Assembly: GCF_007970665.1 (NCBI RefSeq)
Contig: NZ_CP042430.1
Span: 620,001 to 684,000, forward strand
Length of the DNA stretch: 64,000 nt
Source: Baekduia soli
GTDB taxonomy: Bacteria > Actinomycetota > Thermoleophilia > Solirubrobacterales > Solirubrobacteraceae
Reading direction: 5' to 3'
The notes beneath the pieces were generated by a model. It was not told where the DNA came from. It was given only the letters and a program-made list of their open reading frames with translations, and searched no databases. Each line of letters opens with the position of its first letter. The first letter of the stretch is position 1. This document shows positions 33,573-42,338 of the stretch, in pieces. A program made the position numbers and the translations under genes.

Positions 33573-35060
33573 TCAGAGCGCCACGGGCGGGGTCCCGACG
33601 TTCATGGCCACGTACTTGGTCTCGAGGTACTCCTCGAGGCCCTCGGGCCCGCCCTCGCGGCCGAACCCGGACTGCTTGACGCCGCCGAACGGGGCGCCGG
33701 CGTTGGAGACCAGCCCCTGGTTGAGGCCGATCATCCCCGTCTCCAGCGCCTCGATGACGCGGAAGGCCCGGTCGACGTCGGTCGTGTACATGTAGGACAC
33801 GAGGCCGTACTCGGTGGCGTTGGCCTTCGCGACGGCCTCCTCGTCGCTGGAGAACGTCGTCACGGGCGCCACGGGGCCGAAGATCTCCTCGCCGAGGAGG
33901 TCGGCGCCGTCGGGCACGCCGGCCAGCACGGTCGGGGCGTAGAAGTAGCCCGCGCCGTCGACGCGTGAGCCGCCGGTCAGCACCTTGGCGCCCTTGGCCA
34001 CCGCGTCGTCGACGAGCTCGGCGACCTTGCTGCGCTGCGCCTCGTCGATGAGCGGGCCGACCTGGATGCCGTCCTGGGTGCCGCGGCCGACCTTCATCGC
34101 GCCGATCCGCTCGGCCAGCCGCTGCGCGAACGCGTCGGCCACCGACGCGTGCACGAGGAAGCGGTTGGCGCTCGTGCAGGCCTCGCCGCCGTTGCGCATC
34201 TTGGCGATGAGCGCGCCCTCGACGGCCGCGTCGAGGTCGGCGTCCTCGAAGACGAGGAACGGGGCGTTGCCGCCGAGCTCCATCGACATCTTCAGGATCT
34301 GCTCCGAGCCCAGCTGGATGAGCGTCCTGCCCACCGGCGTGGAGCCCGTGAACGACATCTTGCGTGTGCGCGGGTCCTTGATGAGCGGCTCCATGATCTC
34401 GCCCGACTTCCTGGCGGTGATCACGTTCAGCACGCCGCCGGGCAGCCCGGCCTCCTCGAGGATCTGGGCGAGCGCGAGCATCGACAGCGGCGTCTGCTTG
34501 GCGGGCTTGACCACGCAGGTGCAGCCGGCGGCCAGCGCCGGGCCGATCTTGCGCGTGCCCATGGCCAGCGGGAAGTTCCAGGGCGTGATGAACACGCACG
34601 GGCCGATGGGCTGCTTCATCGTCAGCACGCGGCCCTTGCCGGACTCGTTGATCGTGAAGCGGCCGTTGATGCGCACGGCCTCCTCGGAGTACCAGCGGAA
34701 GAAGTTGGCGGCGTAGACGATCTCGGCGGCCGACTCGGCGACGGGCTTGCCCATCTCCAGCGTCATGAGCAGCGCCAGCTCGTCGGTGCGCGCGATGATC
34801 GTGTCGTAGGCGCGGCGCAGGATGTCGCCGCGGTCGCGCGGCGCGACGTTGCGCCAGGTCGTGAACGTCTCGTCGGCGGCGGCCAGCGCGGCGTCGGCGT
34901 CGGCCGCGGTCGCGTCGGGCACGGAGGCGATGGTCTCGCCGGTCGCCGGATCCTCGACGTCCAGCGTCCCGCCGCCGGTGGCCTCACGCCACTGCCCACC
35001 GATGAACAGCTGCTGGTTGACGCCCTGCACCACGCGTGTCTCGTCTGCCGTCGCGGCCAT
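33573..35060 (-). CDS. NAD(P)-dependent aldehyde dehydrogenase, succinate-semialdehyde dehydrogenase-like
   Basis: A 495-residue ALDH. Key residues are the cofactor loop FTGSTPVGR, the general base Glu in MELGGNAPF, and the catalytic Cys at about residue 295 in GGEACTSANRF; EEIFGPVAPV and FGGVKQSGFGREGG follow. ITPWNFPLAM and KPAKQTPLSML are typical of the GabD/SSADH branch. The real substrate may be another short-chain aldehyde: the gene is followed by a cyclase and preceded, beyond a pseudogene remnant, by a TPP enzyme that could make an aldehyde from a 2-oxo acid. ATG 35060 follows GGAGG by nine bases. Confidence 0.92.
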   Translation of the reverse strand: MAATADETRVVQGVNQQLFIGGQWREATGGGTLDVEDPATGETIASVPDATAADADAALAAADETFTTWRNVAPRDRGDILRRAYDTIIARTDELALLMTLEMGKPVAESAAEIVYAANFFRWYSEEAVRINGRFTINESGKGRVLTMKQPIGPCVFITPWNFPLAMGTRKIGPALAAGCTCVVKPAKQTPLSMLALAQILEEAGLPGGVLNVITARKSGEIMEPLIKDPRTRKMSFTGSTPVGRTLIQLGSEQILKMSMELGGNAPFLVFEDADLDAAVEGALIAKMRNGGEACTSANRFLVHASVADAFAQRLAERIGAMKVGRGTQDGIQVGPLIDEAQRSKVAELVDDAVAKGAKVLTGGSRVDGAGYFYAPTVLAGVPDGADLLGEEIFGPVAPVTTFSSDEEAVAKANATEYGLVSYMYTTDVDRAFRVIEALETGMIGLNQGLVSNAGAPFGGVKQSGFGREGGPEGLEEYLETKYVAMNVGTPPVAL

Positions 35061-35149
35061 CTCGTGTGTCCTCCGTCGCTTCCCAGGTCGGTGCCGTGTC
35101 GAGCATACGAGTGCCCGACGCGCCGGGATGGCGAAACGACCGGCCCGTC

Positions 35150-35533
35150 CTGCTCCGCCTCGCGCAGCACCGCGCCGGCGGGGGCGCCGAGGATGCGCAG
35201 GTCGAGGGCCAGGGACCGGTTGTCGATGTGGTCGTTGTCGAGCTCGGCGCGGCGCGCGATGTCGACCGCGCCGCGGGAGCCGCGCACCTGGGCCAGGCCG
35301 GTGAGCCCGACCCGCACGCGGTGGCGGTGGCCGTAGCCGGGGACCTCGACGGCGAAGCGCCGGCGGAAGAGCACGGGCCCGCGCGAGGAGCAGCGCACGG
35401 CCAGCGCGATGGCCAGCAGCAGCGGCGCGAGGACGACCAGGGCGCCGACGGCCAGGCAGCGGACGGTGAGGTACTTGGCCTCGAACGCGACGGAGACGTT
35501 GAGCGACGGTACGGCGAGCGACGAGCGCGGCGT
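35150..35533 (-). pseudogene. Remnant of a polyprenyl-phosphate sugar transferase (WcaJ/RfbP family)
   Basis: The frame encodes an N-terminal membrane helix (AVGALVVLAPLLLAIALAVR) followed by SSRGPVLFRRRF, and then, without the catalytic core, VEVPGYGHRHRVRVGLTGLA, QVRG, AELDNDHIDNRSLALDLRIL. These are the first and last parts of a priming sugar transferase. The central KFRSM, DELPQ and VGPRP regions, roughly 100 residues, are missing, and PGLTG has become VGLTG. No start codon follows the upstream TGA (35534-35536) and no stop closes the frame before the ALDH gene. It is a non-functional remnant. Confidence 0.65.
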
Positions 35534-35599
35534 TCATCGGGACCGACAGCGCGAGCAGGAGGAGGAGGGGAACCGCGGAGGGCCTCGCGTCCCCCTCAT

Positions 35600-35613
35600 C
35601 GGACGTTCGTCCG
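35600..35613. promoter_or_regulatory. Perfect 14-bp dyad
   Basis: CGGACG TT CGTCCG is a perfect inverted repeat in the 148 bases between the stop of the TPP enzyme gene and the sugar-transferase remnant. It may be a leftover operator of the lost gene or part of the 3' end of the TPP enzyme transcript. There is no T-run. Confidence 0.3.
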
Positions 35614-35681
35614 CGGGATTCGACCCCTGGAGATGAAGATGCGTCAGGCGGACCGCCAAGCCGCGCCGACGCCGCCCAGAC

Positions 35682-37328
35682 CTACGTGTTGGTGACCGTC
35701 TCGGCGCCCAGCTCATGGGCGATCGCGACATCGATCGAGTAGTCGATCGGCACCACGATCAGCGACGGGCGGTCCAGCGTGAGCGCGTGGCGCAGGTGGC
35801 GCCCGAAGTCCTCCGGCGCGCCGCAGCGCCAGGCGGGCATCCCGAACGACTCGGCCAGCCGGACGAAGTCGGGGTTCGTGAAGTCCACGCCGAAGTGCTC
35901 GCCGAACTTCTTGTCCTGCTTCCAGACGATGGAGCCGTACTGGCGGTTCTCCCAGACGACGTTGACGAACGCCGTGCCCAGCCGTGTCGCGGTCTCGAGC
36001 TCCTGGAAGTTCATGAGGATCCCGCCGTCGCCGTTGACGGTCACGACGCGCCGGTCGGGGTGCACGAGCTTGGCCGCGACCGCGCACGGCACCGCGAAGC
36101 CCATGCCCGCCAGGCCGTTGGCGATCATCACCGTGTTGGGTTCATGGGCCGGGAACATCCTGCCGATCCACAGCTTGTGCAGGCCCACGTCGGAGATGAG
36201 GATGTCCTCGCGGCCCAGCGCCTGGCGGATCTCCCACAGGACGCGGGGCGGCTGCATGGGGAAGTGCTCGTCGTGGCGGGCCTCTCGCAGGCGGCCGAGC
36301 ACGACGTCGCGCAGACGGGGCGAGCCGCCGCTGTGCGGGACGTCGCGGCACTCCTCCGCCAGCCGCGCGATGACGTGGTAGATGTCGCCGACGAGCTCGA
36401 CCTCGGGGGTGAAGTAGGCGTCGATCTCGGCCGGCTCGGAGTCCACGACGACGATCTTCTTGTCGCGCCGCGGGTTCCAGTGCTTGGGCGCGTGCTCGAC
36501 GAGGTCGTAGCCGCAGGCGATGACCACGTCGGCGTCCTCGAAGCCGGCCATCGCGTAGTCGCGGGCCTGCAGCCCGACCGTCCCCAGCGCCTTGGGGTCG
36601 GTGTAGTCCAGCAGGCCCTTGCCCATGAACGTCTCGGCCACCGCGATCCCCGTCGCCCGGCAGAACTCGCGCAGGGCGGGCGCCGCCCCGGCGCGCACCG
36701 CGCCGTTGCCGGCCAGGCAGACCGGGTTGATCGCGTTGCGGATGAGGTCGGCGGCCTTGAGCAGCTCACGCGCGGCGGGCTCGGGCTTGACGGGCCGGCG
36801 GCGCGGCAGCGGGATGGCGTCGACGTCGGCGGCCATGACGTCCTCGGGCAACTCGAGGTGCGTGGCACCGGGCTTCTCGGACTCGGCGACCTTGAACGCC
36901 TTGCGCACGACCTCGGGGACGATGTCGGGGCTCGTGACGCGGGCGTTCCACTTCGTGATCGGGCGGAACAGCTCGACGAGGTCGATGAACTGGTGGGACT
37001 CCTTGTGCATCCGCTCGAGGTCGGCCTGCCCCGTCAGCGCCACGAGCGGCGCGCGGTCCAGGAACGCGTCGCCGATGGCCGTCACCAGGTTCATGGCGCC
37101 CGGTCCCAGCGTCCCGAGGCAGACACCCGCACGCCCGGTCAGGCGGCCGTACATGTCGGCCATGTAGGCCCCGCCCTGCTCGTGTCGAACGGGCACGAAG
37201 GAGACCGAGGAGTTCGCGAGCGACTGGTTGAGGTCCAGCGTCTCCTCGCCCGGGATGCCGAACACGTACTTGACGCCCTCGGCCTCGAGGCATTCGACGA
37301 ACAGGTCGGAGGCTCGGCGCCGGCCCAT
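35682..37328 (-). CDS. Acetolactate synthase-like TPP enzyme
   Basis: A 548-residue thiamine-diphosphate enzyme of the acetolactate synthase large-subunit type. The catalytic Glu is in VRHEQGGAYMADMYGRLTGR (about residue 49). The FAD/central domain carries FMGKGLLDYTDP, and the C-terminal TPP-Mg motif is VNGDGGILMNFQELETATRL with the closing Asn in VVWENRQYG. No regulatory subunit gene (ilvN) follows, which argues for a catabolic AlsS-like or 2-oxoacid decarboxylating role rather than branched-chain synthesis. It heads a leftward set with an aldehyde dehydrogenase and a cyclase. Confidence 0.85.
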   Translation of the reverse strand: MGRRRASDLFVECLEAEGVKYVFGIPGEETLDLNQSLANSSVSFVPVRHEQGGAYMADMYGRLTGRAGVCLGTLGPGAMNLVTAIGDAFLDRAPLVALTGQADLERMHKESHQFIDLVELFRPITKWNARVTSPDIVPEVVRKAFKVAESEKPGATHLELPEDVMAADVDAIPLPRRRPVKPEPAARELLKAADLIRNAINPVCLAGNGAVRAGAAPALREFCRATGIAVAETFMGKGLLDYTDPKALGTVGLQARDYAMAGFEDADVVIACGYDLVEHAPKHWNPRRDKKIVVVDSEPAEIDAYFTPEVELVGDIYHVIARLAEECRDVPHSGGSPRLRDVVLGRLREARHDEHFPMQPPRVLWEIRQALGREDILISDVGLHKLWIGRMFPAHEPNTVMIANGLAGMGFAVPCAVAAKLVHPDRRVVTVNGDGGILMNFQELETATRLGTAFVNVVWENRQYGSIVWKQDKKFGEHFGVDFTNPDFVRLAESFGMPAWRCGAPEDFGRHLRHALTLDRPSLIVVPIDYSIDVAIAHELGAETVTNT

Positions 37329-37425
37329 GTCAGTCCCGTACCCTCACACGCTTGAGCATCTGATGTCCCGCCTGATCGAACTCAGCACCGCAACTCCCCT
37401 CCACTGCCCGCGTTCCCATCGAGGC

Positions 37426-38910
37426 ATGCGCCGGATCGTCACCACCTCGGTCGCCGCGCTGCTCGCCGGGCTGGCGTGCGCGCCGGGGGCCCATGCCGCG
37501 AGCCGCCTCGTCGTCCAGGGCCACGGCTTCGGCCACGGCATCGGGATGAGCCAGTACGGCGCCCTGGGCTATGCCGAGCACGGGTTCTCCTACACGGACA
37601 TCCTGAGCCACTACTACGAGCAGACCTCGGTGGTGCCGCTGGCCTCCGAGCCCGACGTGCGGGTGCTGCTGCAGACCGCGCGGCGCGCGACGATCACCGG
37701 CGCGGTCGCCGGCCCCGACGGGCCGCTGGACCCGGCCAAGACCTACGTCGCGACGAGCAGCGCCGGGCAGGTCGCGCTGGCCACCGGCGGCAAGCGCGTC
37801 GGCGTCTACGCCGCGCCGCTGCGCCTGAGCGCACCCGCCGGCGGCGCGGTGCAGCTGCGCGGGATGGCGGCCAACGGCCTTCGCGATGGCCGCTACCGCG
37901 GCGCCCTGGAGATCCGCCCCGCGGGCGGCAGCGTGCAGGCCATCAACGCCGTCGACCTCGAGGACTACGTCCGCGGCGTCGTCTCGGCCGAGAGCCCGGC
38001 CAACTGGCTCGCCGAGCAGCTCAAGGCCCAGGCCGTCGTGGCGCGCAGCTACGCGGTGACCACGAACGTCGGGAGCACCACCGACGGCATCGACCAATAC
38101 GCCGACACGCGCTCGCAGATGTACAAGGGCGTCGCGGCGGAGTTCCCGTCGACCGACGCGGCCGTCGCCGCGACGGCGGGCCAGGTCGTCGCCCAGGACG
38201 GCAAGCCGGTCGTCACCTACTTCTTCTCGACCTCGGGCGGCCACACCGAGAACGTCGAGTTCTCGTTCCTGGGCGCGCTGCCACGCACGTGGCTGCGCGG
38301 CGTCGACGACCCGTTCGACAGCGTCTCGCCGCGCCACACGTGGACGCCGTTCACGTTCAGCGGCACGCAGGTCCGCCAGCGCCTGCACGGCCTGGTCCGC
38401 GGGAGCTTCCGGGGCATCAAGGTGCTCGAGCGCGGCACGTCGCCGCGCATCGTCCGCGCCGAGGTCGTCGGCAGCAACGGCGTCACGGAGGTGACCGGCC
38501 CGCAGCTGCGCCAGCGCTTCGGGCTCTACGACACGTGGGCGACGTTCACGTACATCTCCTCGAAGGTCAAGAAGCCCGCGACGCCGAAGGCCCCGAAGGA
38601 CCCGAAGGCCCCGGCGGTGCCCGGCGCGCCGATCGACAACGGCGCGGCGACCGCGGGGACCCCGGTCGACACGACGGGCGGGCAGGCGGCGTCGATCGCC
38701 CGCCGCCGGCCGTCGGAGCTGACCGGCTCGATCGACCGCGCTCGGCGCGGGCGCCGCGTGCGCATCGAGCGCCGCGACGGGGCCACCTGGCGCACGGTCG
38801 CCACGACCCGCGTGCGCACGGGCGGCCGCTACCGCGCGCCGCTGCCGGGTCCCGGTGAGTACCGCGTCGCGTTCGGCGACATCGCCGGGCCGTCGGTCAA
38901 CGTCCGTTGA
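37426..38910 (+). CDS. Secreted SpoIID/LytB-domain protein
   Basis: A 494-residue exported protein. The signal peptide ends near GAHAA (about residue 25). It is followed by HGFGHGIGMSQYGALGYAEH, the conserved metal/His stretch of SpoIID-like proteins, and the SpoIID core NAVDLEDYVRGVVSAESP, LKAQAVVARSYAV, then FFSTSGGHTENVEFSF. A proline-rich linker (PKAPKDPKAPAVPG) leads to a small C-terminal beta domain. SpoIID homologs are lytic transglycosylases acting on denuded peptidoglycan; amidase activator LytB belongs to the same family. ATG 37426 starts directly at the signal peptide. It fits with the SpoIIM-like gene at 13.2 kb. Confidence 0.9.
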   Translation: MRRIVTTSVAALLAGLACAPGAHAASRLVVQGHGFGHGIGMSQYGALGYAEHGFSYTDILSHYYEQTSVVPLASEPDVRVLLQTARRATITGAVAGPDGPLDPAKTYVATSSAGQVALATGGKRVGVYAAPLRLSAPAGGAVQLRGMAANGLRDGRYRGALEIRPAGGSVQAINAVDLEDYVRGVVSAESPANWLAEQLKAQAVVARSYAVTTNVGSTTDGIDQYADTRSQMYKGVAAEFPSTDAAVAATAGQVVAQDGKPVVTYFFSTSGGHTENVEFSFLGALPRTWLRGVDDPFDSVSPRHTWTPFTFSGTQVRQRLHGLVRGSFRGIKVLERGTSPRIVRAEVVGSNGVTEVTGPQLRQRFGLYDTWATFTYISSKVKKPATPKAPKDPKAPAVPGAPIDNGAATAGTPVDTTGGQAASIARRRPSELTGSIDRARRGRRVRIERRDGATWRTVATTRVRTGGRYRAPLPGPGEYRVAFGDIAGPSVNVR

Positions 38911-38960
38911 ACCGGGCCCCAGGGCCTCAAGACGGCGATCGACCTGCCGATCCGCGGGGT

Positions 38961-39509
38961 ATGGTCGCCGTCTACGCCGGGCTCGGAGCGTTCGCGCTGG
39001 TCGCGGCGTGGCTGGTGACCGGCTACCAGGGCCTGGTCGCCGCGCGCAACCGCGCCGAGGGGACCTGGAACGGCATCGAGGCCCAGCTCCAGCGCCGCCA
39101 CGCGCTGCTGCCCGAGCTCGCCGACGCGGTCGCCGCGCTGGCCCCGGGCGAGACCGAGGTCCTGGGCCGCCTGGAGCGGGCGCGCCTGGCCGCGCAGTCG
39201 GCGGGCTCGGCGTTCGAGCGCGCCGACGCCGAGCGGCGGGTCGCCGCAGCGCTGGGCGCCCTCGGGGCGCTCGTGCAGACCCATCCGGCGCTGGGCGCCG
39301 GCGGCACCTTCGTCGAGCTCCAGACGCGCCTGGCGCGCATCGACGACGACCTGCAGGCCTCGCGCCGGCTCTACAACGCCGATGTGCGCCTCTACCTGAC
39401 GCGGCGCCGGCGGTTCCCGCCGGTGGTGCTCGTCGGCATGGAGCGCTTCCCCGAGCGCCCGTACTTCGAACTCGACCAGACGCGCGAGCGCATCCTGGCC
39501 GTCGCCTGA
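38961..39509 (+). CDS. LemA family membrane protein
   Basis: A 182-residue LemA protein. One N-terminal transmembrane segment (residues 2-22) is followed by a long helical bundle: RAEGTWNGIEAQLQRRHALL, LPELADAVAALA, then SRRLYNADVRLYLTRRRRFP, the LYNxxVxxY signature near the C-terminus. The fold sits at the membrane; its function is not established. It follows the SpoIID gene by 50 bases and converges on the MaoC gene with 4 bases between. ATG 38961 is chosen over an upstream in-frame GTG because it begins immediately before the membrane segment. Confidence 0.87.
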   Translation: MVAVYAGLGAFALVAAWLVTGYQGLVAARNRAEGTWNGIEAQLQRRHALLPELADAVAALAPGETEVLGRLERARLAAQSAGSAFERADAERRVAAALGALGALVQTHPALGAGGTFVELQTRLARIDDDLQASRRLYNADVRLYLTRRRRFPPVVLVGMERFPERPYFELDQTRERILAVA

Positions 39510-39513
39510 TCGG

Positions 39514-39978
39514 CTACCCGCCGTAGTAGCGGGCGACGGCGTCGGCGACGCAGACCGGCTTGTCGCCGCCCTCGCGCTCGAACGTCTGGGTGACGGTGAA
39601 CTGCACCCCGCCGGGGACCTCGACGGCCGCGCTCAGCGTCGCGCGCATCCGCACCCGGGACCCGATCGGCAGCGGCGCGGGGAAGCGCACCCTGTCGTAG
39701 CCGTAGTTGAGGCCGAAGGCCGCGCCGCGGATCTCGAACAGCGCGTAGGAGAACCGCGGGCCGAGGCTGAGCGTGTAGAGCCCGTGGGCGATCGTGCCGC
39801 CGAACGGGGTGTCCTTCGCGCGCTCGGGGTCGACGTGGATCCACTGGTGGTCGCCCGTGGTCTCGGCGAACGCGTCGACGGACTCCTGGGTCACCTCGAA
39901 CCAGTCGCTGACCCCCAGCTCCTCGCCGACCCTGCTCTTGAGCTCCTCGAGCCCGTTGATGACCGTCGTGGCTGCCAT
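39514..39978 (-). CDS. MaoC family (R)-specific enoyl-CoA hydratase
   Basis: A 154-residue single hotdog-fold dehydratase. The hydratase-2 motif is DHQWIHVDPERAKDTPFGGT followed by IAHGLYTLSL, with the catalytic Asp and His in DHQWIHVD. Proteins of this type hydrate trans-2-enoyl-CoA to (R)-3-hydroxyacyl-CoA. The substrate may be a fatty acid intermediate or a small enoyl ester. The ATG 39978 lies 11 bases after the stop of the kinase-like gene on the same strand, so the two are probably one transcript. Confidence 0.9.
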   Translation of the reverse strand: MAATTVINGLEELKSRVGEELGVSDWFEVTQESVDAFAETTGDHQWIHVDPERAKDTPFGGTIAHGLYTLSLGPRFSYALFEIRGAAFGLNYGYDRVRFPAPLPIGSRVRMRATLSAAVEVPGGVQFTVTQTFEREGGDKPVCVADAVARYYGG

Positions 39979-39989
39979 GGCCGGGCAGT

Positions 39990-41360
39990 CTAGGTCCCGG
40001 CAAGCCAGGCGGCCTCCTGGCGGCCGAGCTCGGTCGACGGCGGCGCGTCGGCCATGTACTCCAGCGCCAGCGTGCCCCAGTCGGCGCCGGCGCGCAGCTC
40101 GCCGAGCACGCTGAAGAACAGGCCCTCCATGCGGCGCAGCAGCAGCGCCTGGGGCGGGATCGTCTGGCGGCGCATCTCGTCGAAGAACGGCGACGCCGGC
40201 GAGCTGGAGATCTCCATGGCGTTGCGCACGTACTCGGGGTCCAGGCGCCGGAAGCCCGTGGTGAAGTACCACTCGCCCGCGGTGGCGAGCTGGTCGAGCA
40301 CGCGGTCGGGGGAGAAGTCGTCGGGCTCGGGCAGGTAGCCCAGCGTGGCCAGCCAGTGGTGCACGCCCTCGGCGTCGCCCGAGACCACGGCGTGGGCCAG
40401 CGCGCGCTCGCCGTCGAGGTAGTCGGCGTCCATGCGGCGCACGAGGCCGAAGTCCAGGAAGCACACGCGCCCGTCGGCGGCGAGCAGGTAGTTGCCCGGA
40501 TGCGGGTCGCCGGCGGCGATGCGCTCGCGGCGCACCAGACCGTAGAAGAAGCGGAAGCAGATCTCGGCGAAGCGGTCGCGCTCGGCCTCGGGCAGCGCCT
40601 TGACCTCGCCGAAGCCGCGGCCCTCCACGAACTCGGTGATGAGCACGCGGCGCGTCGACATCGAGGTCACGACCTCGGGAACGAGGATGAACGGGTGCTC
40701 GCGGAAGGCGCGCGCGACGCGGCGGTGGTTCTGGGCCTCGAGCTCGTAGTCGAGCTCCTCGCCGATCCGCTCGCGCAGCTCGTCCATGATCGCGCGGGCG
40801 TCGAGGCCCGGGGCCAGCCGCCGCACGAGCGGGAGCAGCATCCCCGCGTTGCGCAGGTCGGTCTCGACCGCCTCGGCGACGCCGGGGTACTGGACCTTGA
40901 CGGCGACGTCACGCCCGTCGTGCAGCGTGGCGCGGTAGACCTGGCCGATCGAGGCCGCGGCGATCGGCTCCTGCGCGAACGCGGCGAAGTGCTCGTCCAG
41001 GTCGCCGCCGAGGTCGTCGGCCAGGACCTTGCGCATGCCCTTGAACGGGACGTTGGGGGCCGCGTCACGCAGGGAGGCCAGGCGCTCCTTGAACGCCTCG
41101 CGCTCGCCCTCGGGCACCATCTCGAAGTCCACGGTCGACAGGACCTGGCCGAGCTTCATGGCCGCGCCCTTCATCTGCCCGAGCTGGGTGACGAGCTCGT
41201 CGGCCAGCGCCAGGGCCCGCTTGGCGTCGGCGGCCTCGGCGCGCTCGGGCGTGCGCCCGCGGTTGGCGACCTGCGTGCCCGCCCAGCGCGCGCTCTGCCC
41301 GGCGACCAGCCCACCGAAGCGGGCGGTGCGGGCGATGCGGCTCTTGGGGATCTTCGGCAT
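39990..41360 (-). CDS. ABC1/AarF (UbiB) family atypical kinase
   Basis: A 456-residue ABC1/ADCK/UbiB protein. The family-specific KxGQ motif appears in GAAMKLGQVLSTVDFEMVP; the Ala-rich loop that replaces the Gly-rich loop is AAASIGQVYRA; the conserved Lys is in DVAVKVQYPGV; and the catalytic and metal residues are in AGDPHPGNYLL and CFLDFGLVRR. Members support quinone biosynthesis or lipid homeostasis as ATPases. It is transcribed just upstream of the MaoC gene. ATG 41360 is divergent from the exonuclease gene with a 55-base gap. Confidence 0.92.
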   Translation of the reverse strand: MPKIPKSRIARTARFGGLVAGQSARWAGTQVANRGRTPERAEAADAKRALALADELVTQLGQMKGAAMKLGQVLSTVDFEMVPEGEREAFKERLASLRDAAPNVPFKGMRKVLADDLGGDLDEHFAAFAQEPIAAASIGQVYRATLHDGRDVAVKVQYPGVAEAVETDLRNAGMLLPLVRRLAPGLDARAIMDELRERIGEELDYELEAQNHRRVARAFREHPFILVPEVVTSMSTRRVLITEFVEGRGFGEVKALPEAERDRFAEICFRFFYGLVRRERIAAGDPHPGNYLLAADGRVCFLDFGLVRRMDADYLDGERALAHAVVSGDAEGVHHWLATLGYLPEPDDFSPDRVLDQLATAGEWYFTTGFRRLDPEYVRNAMEISSSPASPFFDEMRRQTIPPQALLLRRMEGLFFSVLGELRAGADWGTLALEYMADAPPSTELGRQEAAWLAGT

Positions 41361-41415
41361 CCGTGCGGGGTTACGGGGCAGACGTGACGGGGGCTCATGC
41401 CAGAGTAGGGCGCGT

Positions 41416-42279
41416 ATGCCCGCCCCGTTGCTCGTCGTGGACGCCCCGTCCCTCCTGTACCGCGCGTTCTTCGCGCTGCCCAAGTCGATCACCGGGGCCG
41501 ACGGCCGGCCGGTCAACGCCCTGCTGGGCATGGCCAACCTCGTGCTGTGGGTCGTCGAGCGCCATGCGCCGCGGGCCGTGGTGCTGTGCACGGGCGCCGA
41601 GGCGGCGACCTACCGCACCGCCCTGTACCCCGGGTACCACGCCGACCGCCCGCCCGTCCCCGACGAGCTCGCGCCGCAGTGGGCCGACGCGCCGGCGTTC
41701 TTCGGCGCCTTCGCGTGGACCTGGCTGGATGCCGGCGACCTCGAGGCCGACGACCTGCTCGGCGCGCTGGCGCTCGCCGAGGCCGAGGCGGGCGGCGAGA
41801 CGCTGCTGTTCACCGGCGACCGCGACATGTTCCAGTGCGTCGACGAGCACACGCGCGTGCTCTTCCCGCGCGGCGGCAAGGAAGGCCCCGAGCTCGTCGA
41901 CGTCGACGGCGTGCGCGAGCGCTACGGCATCCACCCCGGTCAGGTGCCCGACTTCATCGCGCTGCGCGGCGACCCGTCCGACGGGCTGCCGGGGGCCAAG
42001 GGCATCGGCGAGAAGACCGCCGGCGAGCTGCTGCGCGCCCACGGCGATCTCGAGGGCCTCATCGCGGCCGCCGACGCGCAGCGCCCGCGGGTGGCCGCCG
42101 CGCTGCGCGACCAGGCCGACGAGCTGCGCGCGTTCCGCAAGATCGCGACGCTGCAGCCGATCGATGTGGCATGTCCCTCCGACGCGCCGACCGACGCCGC
42201 CGCCGCCGCGCGGGCCGCCTCGGAGCGCGGGATGGGGCGGCTGGCGGGGCGCCTGGAGGCGCTGGCCGGGCAGGCCTGA
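41416..42279 (+). CDS. Stand-alone 5'-3' exonuclease (Pol I N-terminal type)
   Basis: A 287-residue FEN-like nuclease equivalent to the N-terminal domain of DNA polymerase I. Acidic metal ligands are in LLVVDAPSLLYRAFF, GDLEADDLLGALA and TGDRDMFQCVD; the helix-hairpin-helix is LPGAKGIGEKTAGELL, and ALRGDPSDGLPG precedes it. The structure-specific nuclease would remove RNA primers or flaps. The polymerase domain is absent and the protein ends in an Ala/Arg-rich helical tail. ATG 41416 lies just before the first strand. Confidence 0.92.
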   Translation: MPAPLLVVDAPSLLYRAFFALPKSITGADGRPVNALLGMANLVLWVVERHAPRAVVLCTGAEAATYRTALYPGYHADRPPVPDELAPQWADAPAFFGAFAWTWLDAGDLEADDLLGALALAEAEAGGETLLFTGDRDMFQCVDEHTRVLFPRGGKEGPELVDVDGVRERYGIHPGQVPDFIALRGDPSDGLPGAKGIGEKTAGELLRAHGDLEGLIAAADAQRPRVAAALRDQADELRAFRKIATLQPIDVACPSDAPTDAAAAARAASERGMGRLAGRLEALAGQA

Positions 42280-42338
42280 GCCGTGGCCGTGCGAACAGGG
42301 GTCTCCAGGCCCCGGGGCCGATTGCCGATGCTTGCGCG

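Noticed and set aside
38570-38640. Pro/Lys repeats (PKAPKDPKAP) in the SpoIID protein as a possible DNA repeat element
   Set aside because: Only a short linker inside one coding sequence; no copies elsewhere.
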